NCBI RefSeq assembly: GCF_040095835.1
Contig: NZ_JBBMFT010000001.1
Span: forward strand, 496,001-560,000
Reading direction: 5' to 3'
DNA length: 64,000 nt
Origin: Flavonifractor hominis
Lineage (GTDB): Bacteria; Bacillota; Clostridia; Oscillospirales; Oscillospiraceae
The position numbers were made by a program, and so were the translations under genes. Below are positions 16,135-23,567 of this stretch, in pieces (the first letter of the stretch is position 1; every line of letters starts with the position of its first letter). The notes under the pieces were generated by a model, which saw nothing but the letters and a program-made list of their open reading frames with translations, had not been told where the DNA came from and did not search any database.

Positions 16135-17124
16135 ATGGGAAAGAAAACGACGGTACTGCTCTTGGCCCTGATCCTGGTGTTCACTCTGGCGGGGTGCGGA
16201 ACACCCGAAGAACAACCCTCCATGTATGCTCAAGAAGAAAACTGGGCCTATCTGGAAACTGACAAAACCGCGGATGCGGATGTGTTTTTCATCTGTCCTA
16301 CCGTCTACGGCGGCGAAGAGGGCGATTTCAACATGTCTATGGATGACGAGACCACCAAAAGCGATTTTCTGGGTGCCACCAACATGGAAAAAGGCATCTA
16401 CGACCAGAATGCCCGATTCTTTGCCCCCTACTACCGGCAGGTGGGTCTGAACGTCTATGAACTGCCCATCGAGGAACGGGAAGCCTACCTGTCGATTGCC
16501 TATGAGGACGTGAAAGACGCCTTTACTTACTATCTGGAACACTACAACGAGGGCCAGCCTATCATCCTGGCCGGATTCTCCCAGGGAGCCGACATGAGCA
16601 TCCGCCTGCTGAAAGATTGCTTTGCCGATGAGGAGGTCAACGACCTGTTGGTGGCCTGCTACGCCATCGGCTGGAGCATCACGGAGGAGGAGCTGGCGGA
16701 GTATCCCCACCTCCGGTTTGCCTCCGGTGAAGACGACACCGGGGTGATCGTCTCCTTCAACAGTGAAGCAGAAACGGTCACCGATTCCCTGATGATTCCC
16801 GCCGGAACCCGCACCCTGGCCATCAATCCCCTCAACTGGAAAACCGACGGTACAACCGCCGGGAAAGAGGAAAACCTGGGCGCCTGCTTTACCGATTATG
16901 ACGGTAACATTGTTACCGAGATTCCCCAGCTCACCGGAGCCTATATTGATTCGGAGCGGGGCGCTTTAAAGGTGACGGATGTAACGCCGGAGGAATATCC
17001 GCCGGTATTGCCCATCTTCTCCGACGGTGTGTACCACCTGTATGACTACCAGTTTTTCTATCGCAACCTGCAGGAAAATGTCGAGGTGCGGCTGGACGCC
17101 TATCTGGCTGGCCGGGCGGTCTAG
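16135..17124 (+). CDS. DUF3089 lipoprotein (alpha/beta-hydrolase fold)
   Basis: 329 residues from MGKKTTVLLLALILVFTLAG, with a lipobox LAGC so that Cys21 would be lipidated. The mature part has DVFFICPTVYGG and the nucleophile elbow LAGFSQGADM (GxSxG, about 150-156), as in DUF3089 hydrolases. It is anchored on the outer face of the membrane and probably cleaves esters or lipids. A start at 16030 is open but has no site. A terminator follows. Confidence 0.85.
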   Translation: MGKKTTVLLLALILVFTLAGCGTPEEQPSMYAQEENWAYLETDKTADADVFFICPTVYGGEEGDFNMSMDDETTKSDFLGATNMEKGIYDQNARFFAPYYRQVGLNVYELPIEEREAYLSIAYEDVKDAFTYYLEHYNEGQPIILAGFSQGADMSIRLLKDCFADEEVNDLLVACYAIGWSITEEELAEYPHLRFASGEDDTGVIVSFNSEAETVTDSLMIPAGTRTLAINPLNWKTDGTTAGKEENLGACFTDYDGNIVTEIPQLTGAYIDSERGALKVTDVTPEEYPPVLPIFSDGVYHLYDYQFFYRNLQENVEVRLDAYLAGRAV

Positions 17125-17133
17125 ACATATCAT

Positions 17134-17182
17134 AAGAGCCGCAATTCTGATACGATGGGTATCCGGATCGCGGCTCTTTTTT
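17134..17182 (+). terminator. Intrinsic terminator
   Basis: AAGAGCCGC pairs with GCGGCTCTT, with inner partial pairing, and a T6 run follows the stem. Confidence 0.85.
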
Positions 17183-17301
17183 ACGATACAGAGTTCTTGA
17201 AATCAGCACAAAACCCAAACCGTGTTGTTCTCTTTTTGTCTTACATCCCTTATGATCATATCAGCAGCTGCGAAGAATGATTGTAAGAGGAGAACATCAC
17301 C

Positions 17302-17661
17302 ATGAACACGGATAAAATTTTTGCAGAAGCCATTGCCAACGAATACGCCCCTAAGGATACCTCCAAGGTCGTCGCCCTGAGAAAGCTGGACCGGAAAGCG
17401 AAGGGCCCGGCCAACATCTTTGCATACAGCTTCGGCGTCCTGATGACCCTGGTCCTCGGCCTTGGGATGTGCCTTTCCATGCAGGTGATCGGAGGGGGCG
17501 GCATCCTGATGACGGGTGCCGGAATCCTTCTCGGGATCCTGGGCATCGTCGGCGTGGGCCTGAACTACCCCATCTATAGAAAGCTCCTGCGGTCCGGCAA
17601 GGAAAAGTATGCCTTTGAAATCATGCAGCTGGCCCGGGAGATCAGCGAATCGGCAGAGTAA
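17302..17661 (+). CDS. Small two-helix membrane protein
   Basis: 119 residues, family seen widely in clostridia and sometimes labelled dihydropteridine reductase, without evidence I can see. The N-terminus NTDKIFAEAIANEYAPKDTS is polar. Two glycine-rich hydrophobic helices (about 40-62 and 66-90) follow, then YPIYRKLL. It is first in an operon with the TetR at 17681, 19 bp apart. The upstream region resembles that of the TetR paralogue at 30673. Confidence 0.6.
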   Translation: MNTDKIFAEAIANEYAPKDTSKVVALRKLDRKAKGPANIFAYSFGVLMTLVLGLGMCLSMQVIGGGGILMTGAGILLGILGIVGVGLNYPIYRKLLRSGKEKYAFEIMQLAREISESAE

Positions 17662-17680
17662 CCAGAGAGGAGGGCGGCAG

Positions 17681-18280
17681 ATGAACAAGTCCGAAAGCAA
17701 ATACTTCAATACCGCCCTGCGGATGGACGAGGCGCTCCTGGCCCTGCTGGAGGAGAAGGCACTGGAGTATATCACAGTGAAAGAGATCTGCCACCAGGCC
17801 GGTGTGAACCGCTCCACCTTTTATCTGCACTATGAGACCATTTCCGACCTGGTGAATGAGACATTGGAGATGATCAACCAGCGTTTCCTCTCCTATTTCC
17901 CTCAGCAGGAAGAGGAGGTCCTGGGGAATATGGGCAGCCGGGAACGGGAAGACCTGGTGCTGGTCACCCGCGAATACCTTCTTCCCTACCTCCGCTTCAT
18001 CCGGGACAACAAAAAAGTCTACTGGGCGGCCTTCCGGAACCCAGGCAGTATGCAGGCCCATACACGATATGGGGACCTGAAGCAGCATATCCTCGGCCCC
18101 ATTCTGGAGCGATTTGAGGTTCCAGCTGCTCACTGTCCCTACTACATGGCCTACTATGTGGAGGGTATCATCGCAATTGTCAGGGAGTGGCTGCGGCGGG
18201 ACTGTACGGATGAGGTGGAGATGATTGCCGACATCATTGAGTCCTGCGTGCGGCCCAGAAACGGAAGCGATGAGAAATAA
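17681..18280 (+). CDS. TetR/AcrR-family regulator
   Basis: 199 residues from the ATG after GAGAGGAGGG. The N-terminal HTH (ITVKEICHQAGVNRSTFYLHYETISDLVNE, in part) is followed by a helical ligand domain ending RDCTDEVEMIADIIESCV. It is clearly paralogous to 30673 (shared MDEA…LLE.K.LE.ITVKEIC and QRFLSYFPQ). It probably represses its own operon with the small membrane protein. Confidence 0.9.
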   Translation: MNKSESKYFNTALRMDEALLALLEEKALEYITVKEICHQAGVNRSTFYLHYETISDLVNETLEMINQRFLSYFPQQEEEVLGNMGSREREDLVLVTREYLLPYLRFIRDNKKVYWAAFRNPGSMQAHTRYGDLKQHILGPILERFEVPAAHCPYYMAYYVEGIIAIVREWLRRDCTDEVEMIADIIESCVRPRNGSDEK

Positions 18281-18600
18281 CGGCAGGGCTGTGCGGCTTC
18301 CTACGGACATGTCGGGAGAATTACATTCACCGGCCCCTGATGTACTCCGCTGTGTCCTCTGGCTGTACACCACTCTTTGCCCTTTACAACGGATATCTGT
18401 GATTTCGCTATGGGTCAGCCTGACACGGGAACACCGGTATCTGTTATCTCTTGCTCATTGTAGCTCATGGAATTGTCCTTCTGATAGAGAAAAGCACATC
18501 CAGCAGATGGCCTTTTGCCATCCTGCCGATGTGCTTTTCGTGTTTTATGGCTCTGCGGGCGGCCCCTCCGTCCAGCTCCAATGGCGGAGAGGTGTGAGAG
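18281..18600. other. Decayed region with one strong hairpin
   Basis: No intact gene. A long inverted repeat at 18488-18539 (AAAAGCACATC…GATGTGCTTTT, with inner pairing) looks like a terminator. The rest may be residue of genes lost together with the truncated permease downstream. Confidence 0.4.
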
Positions 18601-18777
18601 ATGCTGCTGCGTTGCCTGAAAGCGGAAATGCAAATGTGCCGCCGCTCCCCGGTATGGCTGGCCTTTGTGCTGCTGCCTATCTTCCCGGCTATTCCGAGCA
18701 CCGGAAACTACCTGGAGGACATGGAGGTACTGGATCATGCCTGGTACAGCCTGTGGAGCCAGCATACCCTGTTCTCC
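18601..18777 (+). pseudogene. Truncated ABC-2 type permease gene (5' fragment)
   Basis: About 59 codons after AGAGGTGTGAG encode the start of a bacteriocin-immunity/ABC-2 permease: KAEMQMCRRSPVWLAFVLLP, then PAIPSTGNYLEDMEVLDHAW and YSLWSQHTLFS. The frame then runs into an unrelated hairpin and antisense of the MerR gene. The remaining transmembrane segments and any partner ATPase are missing. Confidence 0.65.
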
Positions 18778-18783
18778 TTCATA

Positions 18784-18810
18784 AGGCCCCCGGCGTTTTG
18801 CCGAGGGCCT
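18784..18810 (-). terminator. Terminator of the TipAS-type MerR gene
   Basis: On the minus strand, GGCCCTCGGC pairs with GCCGGGGGCC ten bases after the stop codon. The T-rich tail is short (TTAT). Confidence 0.6.
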
Positions 18811-18819
18811 GCTTCATTC

Positions 18820-19578
18820 TTACTTTGCCCAATAAACCACCGCGTCCCTCAGGAAACGGGCACAGCCGTGAAATCGCTTATCGTAGTAGGCGGTAAACCG
18901 CTCATCCATTACATACAGCTCCACAATTCCACGATGTTTGGCCGGGTCATACCGGTTCCCGGTAATGGTGAGCCACCGACGGTGGAGGGCAGTAATCTCC
19001 TTGCCCTCCTCGCTCTCTGGGGTCAAGCCCGTCTGGACAGCCGCTTCCAGCCGCTCCTGAATCTCCCGCCCCAGATCCATCCACTCCTGATACTGTTCCT
19101 GGGTCAGGTTCATCACCGCGGCATTGGCCTCGTCCACCTCTTGGTTGCCGTACTTGGCGCGAATCTCCGCTCCATAAGTTTCTTCGTTATGGGCCACGGC
19201 CTGCTGCTTAAACACCACAAATTTCTGCTCGTCGTTCATGATCTCGTTCCTTTCTTCCGCCCCAATGGTATCTTTCACCGATTGGATCAGCTTCTCCAGC
19301 CGCTCCCGCTCTGCCTCCAAAGAGGCCAGGTGGCGTTTTAGGGCGGCCAGACGGTCAAAGGCGGGATCGTCCAGACATTCCTTGATCCGGGCCAGCTCCA
19401 CCCCGAGGGCCCGGTAATAGAGAATGTCCTGCAGCCGGTCTACCTCTTCCCTGCCGTAATAACGGTAGCCGCTCTCTGCTACCCGGCTGGGTTTCAGCAG
19501 CCCGATCTGGTCGTACCAGCGCAAGGTGCGGGTGGTCACCCCGGACAGGCGCGACAGTTCCTGAATGGAATACTCCAT
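18820..19578 (-). CDS. MerR-family regulator with TipAS drug-binding domain
   Basis: 252 residues from the ATG six bases after GGGAGGG. The winged HTH (YSIQELSRLSGVTTRTLRWYDQIGLL, in part) and a long coiled coil (about 75-115) are followed by the TipAS domain (about 130-250), which binds thiopeptides and other compounds in TipA-type regulators. The promoter has the 19-bp spacer and dyad typical of MerR activators. Its target could be itself and the divergent or adjacent CAT-like gene. Confidence 0.92.
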   Translation of the reverse strand: MEYSIQELSRLSGVTTRTLRWYDQIGLLKPSRVAESGYRYYGREEVDRLQDILYYRALGVELARIKECLDDPAFDRLAALKRHLASLEAERERLEKLIQSVKDTIGAEERNEIMNDEQKFVVFKQQAVAHNEETYGAEIRAKYGNQEVDEANAAVMNLTQEQYQEWMDLGREIQERLEAAVQTGLTPESEEGKEITALHRRWLTITGNRYDPAKHRGIVELYVMDERFTAYYDKRFHGCARFLRDAVVYWAK

Positions 19579-19598
19579 GAACATCCCTCCCTTGGGTT

Positions 19599-19629
19599 AC
19601 TGTATCAGTTGACGGAGCGTCAGAGTCAA
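19599..19629 (-). promoter_or_regulatory. MerR-type promoter with 19-bp spacer and dyad operator
   Basis: On the minus strand, TTGACT (19629-19624) and TACAGT (19604-19599) are separated by 19 bp instead of 17. The spacer contains TGACG-CTC-CGTCA, a near-perfect palindrome. This is the geometry that MerR activators untwist, so autoregulation is very likely. Confidence 0.8.
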
Positions 19630-19638
19630 GGGGAAGTT

Positions 19639-20256
19639 TTAAATTTGATGGATCTCCTGCTGCAGCCGCTCTAAAAATTCCGCGGCTGGGATTCCATCCA
19701 TCTGGGTGTGGTGAAACTGGAAGGATACCGGCAAGGTGGCGTGGAACCACTTTTTTCGATATTTGCCCCAGATGAGGAATGGATTGTTGTAGCACCCGGC
19801 ATAAATGTTCACCGCGCCGTCGATCTCATACCCCGCCAGTGCGGAGGTGCCGATCACCATATACTCCTCGCCCAGTTCAAAGCTCTCTCCGCTCACGTGA
19901 ACCTGCCCAGTGAGCCTCAAGTAGTCTCGATTGAACTGCTCCAAGTCAGCGGAAACGGGAATATCGCAGGTAGCGATACCACCATCCCGGGTGTTCACCA
20001 CCGTATTGACCGCCAGCTGGTCGTACTGCATCAGTTTGTCTCCCACCGGAAGCAGGTAGAAGTCTGCCGTCCGGGCCGCTGTCTTTCCAATGCACCAGCA
20101 CAGGAGCATATGAAATTTATAACCCCGTTTCCGGCTCATGCGCACCAGCGGGGTCACATCCAGCGTCTTCATCAGGGTCACCATAGGCATGGGGGCCTTC
20201 CTCCAGAGTTCAAAGGCCAGCGCCCGGGCGGTACTTTTGGGATCTACTTCTTTCAT
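19639..20256 (-). CDS. Chloramphenicol acetyltransferase-like (CatA fold) protein
   Basis: 205 residues from the ATG after GGAG. The catalytic signature FHHTQMDGIPAAEF (about 181-194) is the CAT HHxxxDG motif with the general-base His. SRKRGYKFHMLLCWCIGKTA and VSFQFHH support the CatA trimer fold. The N-terminus lacks the usual CAT residues, and in-frame starts at 20268 or 20328 would lengthen it. Drug substrate is unproven; many such relatives do not confer resistance. It lies between TipAS-MerR and a divergent two-component system. Confidence 0.75.
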   Translation of the reverse strand: MKEVDPKSTARALAFELWRKAPMPMVTLMKTLDVTPLVRMSRKRGYKFHMLLCWCIGKTAARTADFYLLPVGDKLMQYDQLAVNTVVNTRDGGIATCDIPVSADLEQFNRDYLRLTGQVHVSGESFELGEEYMVIGTSALAGYEIDGAVNIYAGCYNNPFLIWGKYRKKWFHATLPVSFQFHHTQMDGIPAAEFLERLQQEIHQI

Positions 20257-20348
20257 GTCGTTCTCCATTCTGTTCGTCAAATCCGGTTCGGTTGGCCGCG
20301 GCAGGTAGATTTTATCATAGCTTCCCATAGTCGGCAACCGATCTCCAT

Positions 20349-20376
20349 GTTCTAACGTCAGAACTTGTGTTATAAT
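20349..20376 (+). promoter_or_regulatory. Palindrome and -10 box before the response-regulator operon
   Basis: GTTCTAACGTCAGAAC (20349-20364), an inverted repeat with GTTCT/AGAAC arms, overlaps the -35 area of a TATAAT box (20371-20376). This is a candidate operator for autoregulation or for the divergent CAT-like gene. Confidence 0.55.
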
Positions 20377-20422
20377 GGAACACCATAAGCCAAACGGAAA
20401 CAACGAATGATGAGGACCGAAC

Positions 20423-21106
20423 ATGAAACGCATTTTTCTTTTGGAGGACGACGAAACCATGGGGCGGGGAATCACTATGGCTCTAACGGGGCCGGAGACA
20501 TCCGTCATTTGCCGCTCAAGCCTGGCCAAGGCTCGGGAAGCGCTGGCAGAAGATCGGTTTGACCTGCTGATTCTGGACGTAAATCTCCCCGATGGCAGCG
20601 GTCTGGACTTGCTGCGTCAGATGCAGGCAGAGGGCGATGCCACTCCGGTGATCCTGCTCACCGCCAACGACCTGGAACTGGACGAGGTCACCGGACTGGA
20701 GGCTGGAGCGGATGACTACATCACCAAGCCCTTCTCTCTGGCAATACTCCGGGCCAGGGTGAATGCACAGCTCCGTCGAAGCGCTCCCAAGGTCTCCTCT
20801 CCCCTGTCCGTGGGTCCCTTTGCCTTTGATTTTGAACAGATGGACTTTCGCCGGGACGGCAGGTTGGTGGAGCTCTCCAAAACCGAGCAGAAACTGCTGC
20901 GGGTACTGGTGGAGAATCGGGGACGTGCCGTTCCCCGGTCCACACTGGTGGATCGTGTGTGGACGGACGGCGCGGAATTTGTGGAGGAAAACGCCCTGTC
21001 TGTCACAGTCAAGCGGCTGCGGAGCAAACTGGAGGCCGATCCCTCCAAGCCGGAATATCTGAAAACGGTGTATGGCATCGGCTACACCTGGGCGGTGAAG
21101 CCATGA
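20423..21106 (+). CDS. OmpR-family response regulator
   Basis: 227 residues. The receiver domain has the acidic pair EDD (8-10), phosphorylatable Asp52 in LLILDVNLPDG, and Lys in YITKPF (about 98-103). The C-terminal winged helix (about 130-225) has the OmpR pattern LVENRGRAVPRSTLVDRVW and VTVKRLRSKLEADP. It overlaps the kinase gene by four bases. The ABC transporter at 22886 may be its target, as in antimicrobial-peptide detoxification modules. Confidence 0.95.
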   Translation: MKRIFLLEDDETMGRGITMALTGPETSVICRSSLAKAREALAEDRFDLLILDVNLPDGSGLDLLRQMQAEGDATPVILLTANDLELDEVTGLEAGADDYITKPFSLAILRARVNAQLRRSAPKVSSPLSVGPFAFDFEQMDFRRDGRLVELSKTEQKLLRVLVENRGRAVPRSTLVDRVWTDGAEFVEENALSVTVKRLRSKLEADPSKPEYLKTVYGIGYTWAVKP

Positions 21107-22005
21107 CCGGATATCTTGTGATGGTTACCGCCCTGCTGCTGGCCCTGGCCGTGGTCGTCTATGACCGCTGGCGGATCGCCCGCACCATCCGGCGGCTGGA
21201 TGATATGCTTACTGCAGCCATAAACGGCAGCTTTTCCGAAAAAACCTTTGACGAGAGCCGCCTCTCCGCTCTGGAAAGCCGGCTGGGGCGGTATCTGGCA
21301 GCCAGCGCCCTGTCTGAACGGAACGTGCGGGAGCAGAAGGACCAGATCAGCGCTCTGATCTCCGATATCTCCCACCAGACCAAGACCCCGGTGGCCAATC
21401 TTCAGCTGTATGCCCAGCTGCTCTCGGAACAGCCGCTCACGCCCCAGGGAACGGACTGTGCCGCCGCCATCTCCGCCCAGGCGGAAAAGCTTCAGACACT
21501 CATTGAGGCCCTGGTCAAGACCTCCCGGCTGGAGACGGGGATCCTGGCCCTCCACCCCCAGCCCGGCGAAATTTCCCCGGTAGTGGAACGCGCTGCCGCC
21601 CAGTATGCCCCCAAGGCGGCAGAAAGGGGCATTTCTTTGACCGTTGGACAGGCGGAGGGCTCTGCCGTCTTTGATCCCAAGTGGACGGAGGAAGCGGTGT
21701 GCAACCTGTTGGACAACGCCGTTAAGTACACACCGCCCGGCGGTGCTGTGACGGTGGAGGTAAAAAACTATGAGCTGTTCTCCGCCATCCGGGTGACTGA
21801 TACCGGCCCGGGCATTTTCGAGGAGGAGCAGGCCAAAATTTTCGGACGGTTTTACCGCGCCCCCGGCGCCTGGCAGGCAGAGGGCGTGGGAATCGGCCTC
21901 TACCTCACCCGGCAGATCGCCGAAAAGCAGGGCGGCTATGTGAAGGTAGAAAGCACACCCGGGATAGGGAGTTCATTTTCGCTCTATGTTCCCCGGGAGG
22001 CCTAG
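21103..22005 (+). CDS. Sensor histidine kinase
   Basis: 300 residues. A single N-terminal transmembrane helix (about 3-20) leads to a linker, the H-box DISHQTKTPVANL with His91, an N-box LLDNAVKYTP, and G-boxes DTGPGI and GVGIGLYLT. There is almost no extracellular sensor. This is typical of small intramembrane-sensing kinases that detect peptide antibiotics through a partner ABC transporter. The start overlaps the regulator's stop codon. Confidence 0.94.
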   Translation: MTGYLVMVTALLLALAVVVYDRWRIARTIRRLDDMLTAAINGSFSEKTFDESRLSALESRLGRYLAASALSERNVREQKDQISALISDISHQTKTPVANLQLYAQLLSEQPLTPQGTDCAAAISAQAEKLQTLIEALVKTSRLETGILALHPQPGEISPVVERAAAQYAPKAAERGISLTVGQAEGSAVFDPKWTEEAVCNLLDNAVKYTPPGGAVTVEVKNYELFSAIRVTDTGPGIFEEEQAKIFGRFYRAPGAWQAEGVGIGLYLTRQIAEKQGGYVKVESTPGIGSSFSLYVPREA

Positions 22006-22032
22006 GGAAGCAGAGCACAGGAGGAAGAAACT

Positions 22033-22764
22033 GTGAGAAACGAATATGAAAACGAAGCATTTTTCCAGCAATACGCGCAGATGCCCCGCAGCCAGGCCGG
22101 ACTTTCCGCAGCGGGAGAGTGGCATCAGCTCAAGCCCCTTTTCCCGCCGCTGGAGGGAAAGTCCGTACTGGATCTGGGCTGCGGCTATGGGTGGCACTGC
22201 AAGTTCGCCGTGGAGCAGGGCGCCCGGCAGGTGCTGGGCATTGATTTAAGCCAGAAAATGATCGAGGAAGCCAAACGCCGCAACAGTGGGGAAAGCATCC
22301 TCTATCGGGTTTGTGGGATCGATGAATATGAGTACCCAGAGGGCGTATGGGACTGCGTGGTCTCCAATCTGGCTTTGCACTACATCGAGGACTTGGACTC
22401 CGTTTTTAAAAAAGTCCATCGGACGTTGAAGAAAGATGGAATCTTTCTGTTCAACATTGAGCACCCCGTCTTCACCGCCGGCGTGGGGCAGGATTGGGCC
22501 TATGATGAAGATGGCACGCCGCTGTATTGGCCCATCGATCAGTATTTCATGCCTGGGGAGCGGATCACTCATTTTCTGGGCTGCGAGGTCCGCAAGCAGC
22601 ACCACACACTCACCCAAATCCTAATGGGGTTACTGCGCAGTGGCTTTGTCCTGGAAGCAGTGGAGGAGGCGGAGCCCTCTGCGGAAATGCTGGACATTCC
22701 CGGCATGCGGGACGAGCTGCGCCGGCCCATGATGCTGTTGGTCCGGGCCAGAGCGATACATTGA
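22033..22764 (+). CDS. Class I SAM-dependent methyltransferase
   Basis: 243 residues from a GTG start after AGGAGGAAG. The SAM-binding loop is SVLDLGCGYGWHCKFAVEQG (about 44-63), with VLGIDLSQKMIEEA and CVVSNLALHYIED following. Substrate unknown. It lies 27 bp after the kinase gene, so it could share the regulator transcript. A terminator-like hairpin separates it from the ABC transporter. Confidence 0.88.
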   Translation: MRNEYENEAFFQQYAQMPRSQAGLSAAGEWHQLKPLFPPLEGKSVLDLGCGYGWHCKFAVEQGARQVLGIDLSQKMIEEAKRRNSGESILYRVCGIDEYEYPEGVWDCVVSNLALHYIEDLDSVFKKVHRTLKKDGIFLFNIEHPVFTAGVGQDWAYDEDGTPLYWPIDQYFMPGERITHFLGCEVRKQHHTLTQILMGLLRSGFVLEAVEEAEPSAEMLDIPGMRDELRRPMMLLVRARAIH

Positions 22765-22831
22765 CCAAACCGATGCTGACTTCTTTCAAAACTGTCACAT
22801 TCTCGAAAGTATCAGGACAGATTTCCATGTT

Positions 22832-22869
22832 AAAGTCTGTATTGTCACAAGACGGTACAGACTTTTTTA
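22832..22869 (+). terminator. Intrinsic terminator before the ABC transporter
   Basis: AAAGTCTGTA-TTGTC pairs imperfectly with GACGGTACAGACTTT and runs into T6. It ends only 17 bp before the ABC ATPase start, so it could act as an attenuator as well as the methyltransferase terminator. Confidence 0.65.
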
Positions 22870-22885
22870 TTGGAGGAAAACAGCC

Positions 22886-23554
22886 ATGACGATTTTACAG
22901 ACCCATGATCTGAAAAAATACTACGGCTCCGGGGACACCCAGGTAAAGGCCCTGGACGGCGTGGATCTGAGCATTGAGCAGGGAGAGTTTGTGGCCATTG
23001 TGGGCACCTCCGGTTCCGGCAAGTCCACCCTGCTCCACATGCTGGGTGGGCTGGACCGGCCCACCTCGGGCACCGTTGCTGTGGACGGCAAGGACATTTT
23101 TGCTCTAAAGGACGAGGCCCTGACCATCTTCCGCCGCCGGAAGATCGGCTTTGTATTCCAGTCCTACAATTTGGTGCCGGTACTCAGCGTGTGGGAAAAC
23201 ATCGTCCTGCCGGTGGAGCTGGACGGAAGCAAGGTAGATGAGGCCTACGTACAGGAGGTCATCGCCACCCTGGGTCTGGAGAAAAAGCTCCAAAACCTGC
23301 CCAATCAGCTCTCCGGCGGTCAGCAGCAGCGTGTGGCCATTGCCCGGGCCCTGGCCACCAAGCCTGCCATTCTTCTCGCTGACGAGCCCACCGGCAATCT
23401 GGACAGCCGAACCAGCCAGGACGTGCTCAGCCTGATGAAGGTGACCGGCCAGAAGTTTGCTCAGACTATGGTAATGATCACCCATAACGAGGAGATCGCC
23501 CAGATGGCCGACCGTATCGTCCGCATCGAGGACGGGCGAATCGTAACGCGGTAA
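22886..23554 (+). CDS. ABC transporter ATP-binding protein (MacB/BceA type)
   Basis: 222 residues. The Walker A loop GTSGSGKST is at 40-48, the Q-loop FVFQSYNLVPVLSVWENI at about 88-105, the signature LSGGQQQRVAIARAL at about 141-155 and Walker B ILLADEPTGNLD follows. The N-terminal spacing matches the MacB/LolD/BceA subfamily. It works with the large permease directly downstream, 13 bp away. Likely role: export or removal of peptide antibiotics, or envelope stress. Confidence 0.94.
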   Translation: MTILQTHDLKKYYGSGDTQVKALDGVDLSIEQGEFVAIVGTSGSGKSTLLHMLGGLDRPTSGTVAVDGKDIFALKDEALTIFRRRKIGFVFQSYNLVPVLSVWENIVLPVELDGSKVDEAYVQEVIATLGLEKKLQNLPNQLSGGQQQRVAIARALATKPAILLADEPTGNLDSRTSQDVLSLMKVTGQKFAQTMVMITHNEEIAQMADRIVRIEDGRIVTR

Positions 23555-23567
23555 GGGGGCGGACAGT

